Below, piece after piece: positions 38,690 through 43,571 of a stretch of 43,571 nucleotides of DNA. Under the pieces are notes generated by a model that ran no database searches, was not told the origin of the DNA, and saw only the letters and a program-made list of their open reading frames with translations. Within the stretch, counting starts at the first letter, position 1. Every line of letters begins with the position of its first letter. Made by a program: the position numbers and the translations under genes. The stretch covers positions 1 to 43,571 of the forward strand of contig CALUMI010000020.1 of assembly GCA_944321725.1 (NCBI GenBank). The letters are read 5' to 3'. The DNA comes from an uncultured Muribaculaceae bacterium. GTDB taxonomy: Bacteria > Bacteroidota > Bacteroidia > Bacteroidales > Muribaculaceae.

Positions 38690-39877
38690 TTATTTTATCA
38701 GATTGTATTTGCGGAACACTTTGCCGATTTTCTCAAGGGCAAAATCGAGCTGCTCTTTTGTGTGGGTTGCCATTAGGCTGAAGCGTATGAGTGTGTCGGT
38801 CGGAGCAACAGCCGGCGACACTACCGGATTTACGAATATTCCTTCTTCGAGCAGGTCGCGGGTTATGGCAAATGTCATGTAATTGTCGCGAATAAACAGG
38901 GGGATAATCGGGGTTTCGGTATGGCCTATCTCGCATCCGAGATTTCTGAAGCCATCCAATGCGTAATTGGTCAAATCCCATAAGTGCTGTTGGCGTTCCG
39001 GCTCGCTCTCCATAATGTCGAGAGCGGCATTGACGGCTGCTGTTGAGGCCGGTGTGATGCTTGCCGTGAAGATATAGGAGCGCGAATGGTGGCGCAAATA
39101 ATTTGTAATGGTCTTGTCGCAGGCTATGAACCCTCCGAGCGACGCGAACGATTTGCTGAATGTTCCCATTATCAGGTCTACATCGTTTGTCACGCCGAAA
39201 TGGTCGCATGTTCCGCGCCCTTGTCGTCCGAATACGCCTATCCCATGTGCCTCGTCGACCATGACAGTGGCGTCGTATTTTTTTGCAAGCTCAACTATAC
39301 GGGGCAGTTTTGCAACATCTCCCTCCATTGAAAATACTCCGTCGGTGACAATGAGCTTAACTTTGTCGGGGGCGCATTTCTTTAATTGTGTTTCCAACGA
39401 ATCCATGTCGTTGTGTTTGTATTTCAACGAATTTGAGAAAGAAAGCCGTCGTCCTTCTATTATCGACGCATGGTCCTGCTCGTCCCAAAGGATATAGTCC
39501 TCGCGTCCGGTCAGGCAAGACACTACCCCGAGATTTACCTCAAATCCAGTGGAGTATATCATGGCGTCCTCTTTGCCGACAAATGCCGCAAGGCGAGCCT
39601 CTAATTGCTTGTGGATGTCGAGTGTGCCGTTAAGAAACGGAGATCCGGCGCATCCTGTGCCGTATTTTTTTATGGCGGCGATTGCGGCTTCTTTGATTTT
39701 CGGGTGATTGACAAGTCCGGTATAGCAGTTTGAGCCGAACATTAAAACTTTCTTTCCGTTGATGACTACTTCGGTGTCCTGTTCGCTCGAGATGGCTCTG
39801 AAATAGGGGTAAATACCGGCTGCTTTGGCCTTTTGTGGTTCGTCGTACTTAGCTAATTTAGCTTGTAATAGCTTCAT
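38690..39877 (-). CDS. spt: Serine palmitoyltransferase-like alpha-oxoamine synthase
   Basis: A 395-residue PLP enzyme of the alpha-oxoamine synthase family (SPT/KBL/BioF). Landmarks: GSNCYTGLVNHPKI (48-61), GTGCAGSPFLNGTLDIHKQLE (74-94), VDEAHGIGVFG (207-217) and the PLP lysine K242 in GTFSKSFASLGGF. The close likeness to the Bacteroides serine palmitoyltransferase N-terminus (LLQ.KLAKYD.PQK.KAAG.YPYFR) and the lack of KBL features make SPT the best call. It condenses serine with an acyl-CoA to start sphingolipid synthesis, typical of Bacteroidota. Glycine C-acetyltransferase is the main alternative. It is monocistronic, with a -7 box at 39940-39947. Confidence 0.88.
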   Translation of the reverse strand: MKLLQAKLAKYDEPQKAKAAGIYPYFRAISSEQDTEVVINGKKVLMFGSNCYTGLVNHPKIKEAAIAAIKKYGTGCAGSPFLNGTLDIHKQLEARLAAFVGKEDAMIYSTGFEVNLGVVSCLTGREDYILWDEQDHASIIEGRRLSFSNSLKYKHNDMDSLETQLKKCAPDKVKLIVTDGVFSMEGDVAKLPRIVELAKKYDATVMVDEAHGIGVFGRQGRGTCDHFGVTNDVDLIMGTFSKSFASLGGFIACDKTITNYLRHHSRSYIFTASITPASTAAVNAALDIMESEPERQQHLWDLTNYALDGFRNLGCEIGHTETPIIPLFIRDNYMTFAITRDLLEEGIFVNPVVSPAVAPTDTLIRFSLMATHTKEQLDFALEKIGKVFRKYNLIK

Positions 39878-39939
39878 AGTTTATTTTGCTTAAATTTTAT
39901 GGTTTTATAAACTATCTGCATCATTTTTAATACAGGCTG

Positions 39940-39947
39940 CAAATATA
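39940..39947 (-). promoter_or_regulatory. -7 element upstream of the SPT gene
   Basis: TATATTTG on the minus strand, about 63 bp before the ATG. No clear -33 box. Confidence 0.35.
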
Positions 39948-40020
39948 CATAATTCTATTGTACCGACACATAAAAAAACAGTGAAAATTGCACAATGGGG
40001 CTGAAATGTGCATTTTGTGT

Positions 40021-40081
40021 GGCTCTTCAGCATGATTGCAGAGCCTATATTTCATGGAAAATTAAAAAATTACTAATTTTG
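40021..40081 (+). promoter_or_regulatory. Promoter region of the lpx operon
   Basis: TAATTTTG (40074-40081) is a -7 match 28 bp before the lpxD ATG. Upstream lies an inverted repeat, GGCTCT (40021-40026) with AGAGCC (40040-40045), that could be an operator or a transcription barrier between the divergent genes. Confidence 0.4.
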
Positions 40082-40108
40082 CAAATTAAACAAATAGAAA
40101 GTGAACCA

Positions 40109-41158
40109 ATGGAGATGACTGCTGCCAAATTGGCGGAGCTTGTAAAAGGCGATGTGGTCGGTGACGCATCTGTCAGAATACATACCTATGCCAAGATAGA
40201 AGAGGCGGGACAAGGCGCGTTGACGTTTCTCGCAAATCCTAAATATGAACATTTTGTATATAATACCAATGCGTCGGCTGTGTTGGTGAGAAGAGATTTT
40301 ATGCCGGAGAAGGATGTAAAGGCTACTCTTATCAAAGTCGACGACCCTTATGCCACGTTGGCTGACTTGCTCAACCTTGTCAGTTCCTCGCTTGTGCCTG
40401 AAAAGAAGGGCGTAGAGAATCCTGTGTTTGTTGCCGATGGCGTTGAATTGCCTGATGACGTGTATGTGGGCAGTTTCTCTTATATAGGCAGTGGCGCCGT
40501 CATAGGAAAAAATGTGAAGATATACCCCCAATGCTATGTCGGCGACAATGTGGTGATAAAGGACAATACCACACTTTATGCAGGAGTAAAGGTATACTAT
40601 GGCTGCGAGATAGGGTGCAATTGTGTCATTCATTCCGGTGCTGTTATTGGCGCGGACGGCTTTGGTTTCGCTCCCAAGAATGGCGAATATGAGAAAATTT
40701 CGCAGATAGGACGTGTAGTGGTTGAGGATTGTGTGGAGATAGGGGCTAATACTACGATTGACCGTGCGACCATGGGCGCGACAGTGGTACGGCGAGGTGT
40801 GAAACTTGACAATCTTATACAGGTGGCACACAATGTGGAAATCGGAGAGAACACGGTTATCGCCGCACAGACAGGAATAGCCGGCTCGACAAAGATTGGC
40901 CGTCATAACATGATAGGCGGGCAGGTGGGCTTTGCCGGACACATAACGATTGGCGATGGCAATAAGTTCGGGGCGCAGGCCGGTGTGCATTCCAACCCGG
41001 GCAATGATAAAACGGTGATAGGCTATCCGGCAATCGACGCGCGGCAATTTATGCGACAATCGGCATACCTGAAGAGGCTTGGCGATTTGTTTGATTCTGT
41101 GAAGGAATTGAAAAAGGAAGTTGACGAATTGAAAAATATAAAACAGAATAGTTTATGA
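40109..41158 (+). CDS. lpxD: UDP-3-O-acylglucosamine N-acyltransferase
   Basis: A 349-residue left-handed beta-helix acyltransferase catalysing the third step of lipid A synthesis. The start is ATG 40109 (MEMTAAKLAELVKGDVVGD), matching the family N-terminus; an ATG 114 bp upstream would span the promoter. The N-terminal uridine-binding domain (1-100, LTFLANPKYEHFVY) is followed by hexapeptide repeats (about 110-310). The catalytic histidine is expected in IQVAHNVEIGENTVIAAQTGIAGS. The C-terminal helix is charged. It overlaps lpxC/fabZ by 4 bp (ATGA). Confidence 0.95.
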   Translation: MEMTAAKLAELVKGDVVGDASVRIHTYAKIEEAGQGALTFLANPKYEHFVYNTNASAVLVRRDFMPEKDVKATLIKVDDPYATLADLLNLVSSSLVPEKKGVENPVFVADGVELPDDVYVGSFSYIGSGAVIGKNVKIYPQCYVGDNVVIKDNTTLYAGVKVYYGCEIGCNCVIHSGAVIGADGFGFAPKNGEYEKISQIGRVVVEDCVEIGANTTIDRATMGATVVRRGVKLDNLIQVAHNVEIGENTVIAAQTGIAGSTKIGRHNMIGGQVGFAGHITIGDGNKFGAQAGVHSNPGNDKTVIGYPAIDARQFMRQSAYLKRLGDLFDSVKELKKEVDELKNIKQNSL

Positions 41159-42537
41159 AACAGTGTACGTTAAAAGATTCTTTTACCGTCAAAGGCAAAG
41201 GATTGCATACAGGTTTGGAGATAGAGGCTGTTTTTAAGCCGGCTCCCGATAATTTTGGAAGAAGGTTTAAGCGTCTTGATATTGAAGGCAGCGAACCGGT
41301 AGAGGCTGTGGCCGAAAATGTCGTAGACACGCAGAGGGGCACTGTTATTGCTTCCGGTGATGTCAAAATCTACACGATAGAGCACGCCATGGCCGCATTG
41401 TTTGCCGCGGGCGTGGATAACTGCCTTGTGGAGCTGACAGGACCGGAAGTCCCGATTTTGGACGGCAGCTCGAAGGTGTTTACGGAAAAGATAGCTGAAA
41501 CAGGCGTTGTGGAGCAGTCGGAAGATGCGTTGGTCTATGCCGTGCGTCAGCGCACAGTTTTGAAGGATGATAAGACCGGCGCCTCGATATGCGCTATTCC
41601 CGACAGCGATTTTTGTGTTGACGTGAGAATTGAGTTCAACTCGGTTGTATTGGCCAATCAGTTTGCCACGCTCGACACTCTCGATGATTTTGCAAAGGAA
41701 ATCTCGGCAAGCCGCACTTTCGTTTTTGTGCGCGAGATAGAGGAGCTTGTAAAGCATAATCTGATTAAGGGCGGCGACTTGGACAACGCCATTGTGATTT
41801 ACGACACTCCTGTGGCGCAGTCTGAGCTTGACCGCATAGCGGATATGATGAACGTGCCAAGAAAAAAAGTCACGGAGTTCGGATTTATCAACGATACACC
41901 GTTGGTTTACAAGAATGAGCCGGCACGTCACAAATTGCTTGACGTGGTAGGCGATATGGCTTTGATTGGCAGAAGAATACAAGGACGGATTATTGCCACT
42001 TGCCCGGGCCATAAGATTAATACCACGTTTGCCAAGAAAATACGCCGCGAATTGAAGCGGCAGGATGTGCAGGCTCCGTTCTACGATCCAAACGCAGCTC
42101 CTATAATGGATGTGAATCGTATTCGTGAGCTTTTGCCGCACCGTTATCCGTTCTTGTTGGTCGATAAGGTAATTGAAATAACGGAAAAACATATTGTCGC
42201 GGTGAAGAATGTGTCGGGCAACGAGCCGTTTTTCCAAGGACATTTTCCGGAAGAGCCGGTGATGCCCGGTGTGCTTCAGGTGGAGGCAATGGCACAGACG
42301 GCCGGCTTGCTTGTGCTTGGCACTGTTGATGAACCGGAACGTTATTCTACGTATTTCATGAAAATTGACAATGTGAAATTCCGTCAGAAAGTGGTGCCGG
42401 GCGACACTTTGATTTTCCATGTGTCGTACATGACAGAACTGCGTCGCGGATGCGCTTATGTGAAAGGATACGCTTTTGTCGGCGACAAGGTGGTGTCGGA
42501 GGCTGAAATCATGGCACAGATTGTGAAAAATAAATAA
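41155..42537 (+). CDS. lpxC/fabZ: Bifunctional UDP-3-O-acyl-N-acetylglucosamine deacetylase / 3-hydroxyacyl-ACP dehydratase
   Basis: A 460-residue natural fusion typical of Bacteroidota. Residues 1-300 are LpxC, the zinc deacetylase that commits the pathway: zinc ligands H77 (TIEHAMAAL), H259 and D263 (RHKLLDVVGD), and catalytic-region H286 (GHKINTTF). Residues about 315-460 are FabZ: LLPHRYPFLLVDKV, then catalytic H363 (GHFPEEPVMPG) and E377 (QVEAMAQTAG). FabZ dehydrates 3-hydroxyacyl-ACP, the precursor that LpxA and LpxD also use, so the fusion joins two enzymes competing for one pool. The start overlaps the lpxD stop; lpxA follows after 8 bp. Confidence 0.96.
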   Translation: MKQCTLKDSFTVKGKGLHTGLEIEAVFKPAPDNFGRRFKRLDIEGSEPVEAVAENVVDTQRGTVIASGDVKIYTIEHAMAALFAAGVDNCLVELTGPEVPILDGSSKVFTEKIAETGVVEQSEDALVYAVRQRTVLKDDKTGASICAIPDSDFCVDVRIEFNSVVLANQFATLDTLDDFAKEISASRTFVFVREIEELVKHNLIKGGDLDNAIVIYDTPVAQSELDRIADMMNVPRKKVTEFGFINDTPLVYKNEPARHKLLDVVGDMALIGRRIQGRIIATCPGHKINTTFAKKIRRELKRQDVQAPFYDPNAAPIMDVNRIRELLPHRYPFLLVDKVIEITEKHIVAVKNVSGNEPFFQGHFPEEPVMPGVLQVEAMAQTAGLLVLGTVDEPERYSTYFMKIDNVKFRQKVVPGDTLIFHVSYMTELRRGCAYVKGYAFVGDKVVSEAEIMAQIVKNK

Positions 42538-42545
42538 GTTAATGT

Positions 42546-43322
42546 ATGAAACAACCATTGGCATATATACATCCTGACGCCAAAATCGCTCCGAGCGTTG
42601 TGATTGACCCGTTTGTGACTATCGACCGCAATGTGGAGATTGGCGAGGGAACGAGAATAGCAAGCAATGTAACGATAATGGAAGGCACTCGCATTGGAAA
42701 GAATTGCAATATTTTTCCGGGTGCTGTGATCGGGGCGATTCCTCAGGACTTGAAATTCAACGGAGAGGAAACGCTTGCCATTATCGGTGACAACACTACG
42801 TTGCGGGAGTGTGTGACTGTGAATCGCGGAACCGCGGCAAAAGGCAAAACTGTGGTGGGCAATAATTGCCTGATAATGGCATATTCACACATTGCCCATG
42901 ATTGTCTGCTCGGCAATAATATTATCATATCGAATGCGTCGCAGGTGGCCGGTGAAGTGCAGATTGACGATTTCGCCGTGATAGGGGGTGGCGCTTTGAT
43001 TCATCAGTTCTGTCATATCGGGACCCATGTGATGCTGCAAGGCGGGGCGTTGGTCAATAAAGACGTGCCTCCTTACGTTAAGGCTGCCCGCGAGCCGATT
43101 GCATACGCCGGCGTTAATTCGATAGGTTTGCGTCGCCGTAATTTTACCAACGAGCAGATACGCGACATTCAGGACATTTACCGCTATCTGTATCTGTCGG
43201 GTTATAACAACAGTGATGCGGTAGAGCGCATAGAGGCGGAATTGCCAGCGTCGAAGGAGCGCGATGAAATCATATTGTTTGTGCGTAACTCGAAGCGCGG
43301 CATAATCAAAGGCTACGTGTAG
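42546..43322 (+). CDS. lpxA: UDP-N-acetylglucosamine O-acyltransferase
   Basis: A 258-residue left-handed beta-helix protein, the first enzyme of lipid A synthesis. Hexapeptide repeats run from about 8 to 185. The catalytic histidine is H118 in HIAHDCLLGN. GGALIHQFCHIGTHVMLQGGALVNKDVPPY and the C-terminal helical segment NSIGLRRRNFTNEQIRDIQDIYR (split here at residue 194 by the family turn) match LpxA. It is the last gene of lpxD-lpxC/fabZ-lpxA and ends at the terminator 43348-43383. Confidence 0.95.
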   Translation: MKQPLAYIHPDAKIAPSVVIDPFVTIDRNVEIGEGTRIASNVTIMEGTRIGKNCNIFPGAVIGAIPQDLKFNGEETLAIIGDNTTLRECVTVNRGTAAKGKTVVGNNCLIMAYSHIAHDCLLGNNIIISNASQVAGEVQIDDFAVIGGGALIHQFCHIGTHVMLQGGALVNKDVPPYVKAAREPIAYAGVNSIGLRRRNFTNEQIRDIQDIYRYLYLSGYNNSDAVERIEAELPASKERDEIILFVRNSKRGIIKGYV

Positions 43323-43347
43323 CAGGCTTTCTGAAGTTTGCATAAAT

Positions 43348-43383
43348 CAGTCGGCACCACCTTTGATGCCGGCTGGTTTTTTT
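43348..43383 (+). terminator. Intrinsic terminator of the lpx operon
   Basis: CAGTCGGCA (43348-43356) pairs with TGCCGGCTG (43367-43375), 8 Watson-Crick pairs plus one G-U, with a 10-nt loop and then T7 (43377-43383). It lies 25 bp after the lpxA stop. Confidence 0.88.
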
Positions 43384-43425
43384 GTTATTGCCGTCTGCAT
43401 AAAATATGAATCCACAATAATTTTT

Positions 43426-43571
43426 TTATCGTTTGTTCCATTCCATAAGTAGTTCGTCGGCAAGATACTCATCACTGCGACAGTGCATGTCGGAAATTCC
43501 TTTACTTATTAAGATGTAAGTGTCTGAATTATAAAAAAAATCTAAAGCGTCTTCGTATGGCATGTGTAATT
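43426..43571 (-). CDS. C-terminal end of an unidentified small protein (partial)
   Basis: An open frame on the minus strand runs from the right window edge to a TAA at 43426-43428. From an in-frame ATG at 43561-43563 it reads MPYEDALDFFYNSDTY, then GISDMHCRSDEYLADELLMEW, and the frame stays open upstream into the edge, so the true start may lie outside. The sequence is reminiscent of small DUF3791/DUF3990-type proteins that occur in short clusters, but I cannot name the family. It converges on lpxA. Confidence 0.55.
   Translation of the reverse strand, partial: LHMPYEDALDFFYNSDTYILISKGISDMHCRSDEYLADELLMEWNKR

Noticed and set aside
41170..42564. A 464-codon open frame on the minus strand opposite lpxC/fabZ
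   Set aside because: LpxC and FabZ active-site residues are complete on the plus strand. The antisense product is histidine/arginine-rich without recognisable domains.
1..43571. CRISPR arrays, tRNA or rRNA genes, prophage and integrase genes
   Set aside because: No regularly spaced repeats, cloverleaf or CCA-ending candidates, rRNA stretches or phage/integrase-like proteins were noticed on either strand, though this was by eye and not by search.

Overview
The window looks like chromosomal DNA of a Bacteroidales bacterium (phylum Bacteroidota). The evidence is a six-subunit Na+-pumping NADH:quinone oxidoreductase operon, a type III glutamine synthetase, an LpxC/FabZ fusion, a serine palmitoyltransferase-like enzyme, BspA-type leucine-rich-repeat proteins, C-terminal domains like those of the type IX secretion system, and many promoters with the Bacteroidota -7 element TAnnTTTG about 20 bp after a TTTG/TTG box. 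Start codons have no obvious Shine-Dalgarno sequence, as usual in this phylum. The genus cannot be fixed from this alone. No rRNA, tRNA, CRISPR array, complete insertion sequence or prophage was seen.

Layout. 1-815: 5' part of exbB on the minus strand. 1147-6998: nqrABCDEF. 7119-8528: secreted alpha-amylase. 8747-10084: gdhA. 10361-11542: bamD and the RNA polymerase omega-like gene. 11698-11946: broken remnant of a surface-protein gene. 11972-16054: glnA (GSIII) and purF, transcribed leftward. 16207-16953: glycosyltransferase. 16958-18511: leftward overlapping trio of a zeta-toxin-like kinase, a 62-residue protein and a DUF2400/TIGR02757 protein. 18659-21548: AraC regulator, secreted alpha/beta hydrolase and aldo/keto reductase. 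21675-26266: tsaB, DUF4290, rimM, an acidic small protein, an OmpA-like protein and proS. 26391-36342: two BspA-like LRR genes pointing outward around a core of holA, an HSDR_N-like nuclease-domain gene, a gliding-motility-type C-terminal-domain protein, a lytic transglycosylase and uvrA. 36542-39877: a thioredoxin-fold protein without CxxC, serB and the sphingolipid enzyme. 40109-43322: lpxD, lpxC/fabZ, lpxA. 43426-43571: tail of an unknown small protein.

Most of the window is housekeeping: sodium bioenergetics, ammonium assimilation (gdhA, glnA and the glutamine-consuming purF), translation, DNA repair and lipid A synthesis. Two things stand out. First, the LRR genes share an inverted repeat of about 550 bp made of a promoter-like box, a roughly 350-nt structured leader with a 42-codon ORF, and the 5' coding region. 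Recombination between the copies would invert about 7 kb and exchange the two genes' 5' ends. The right-hand gene is also frameshifted in a T7 run inside its signal peptide, which suggests an on/off or reassortable surface-protein locus. Second, three promoters (glycosyltransferase, zeta-like kinase, proS) carry the same type of palindrome, with different but self-complementary stems, upstream of TAT[CA]TTTGCA. This is a dispersed promoter-linked repeat family.
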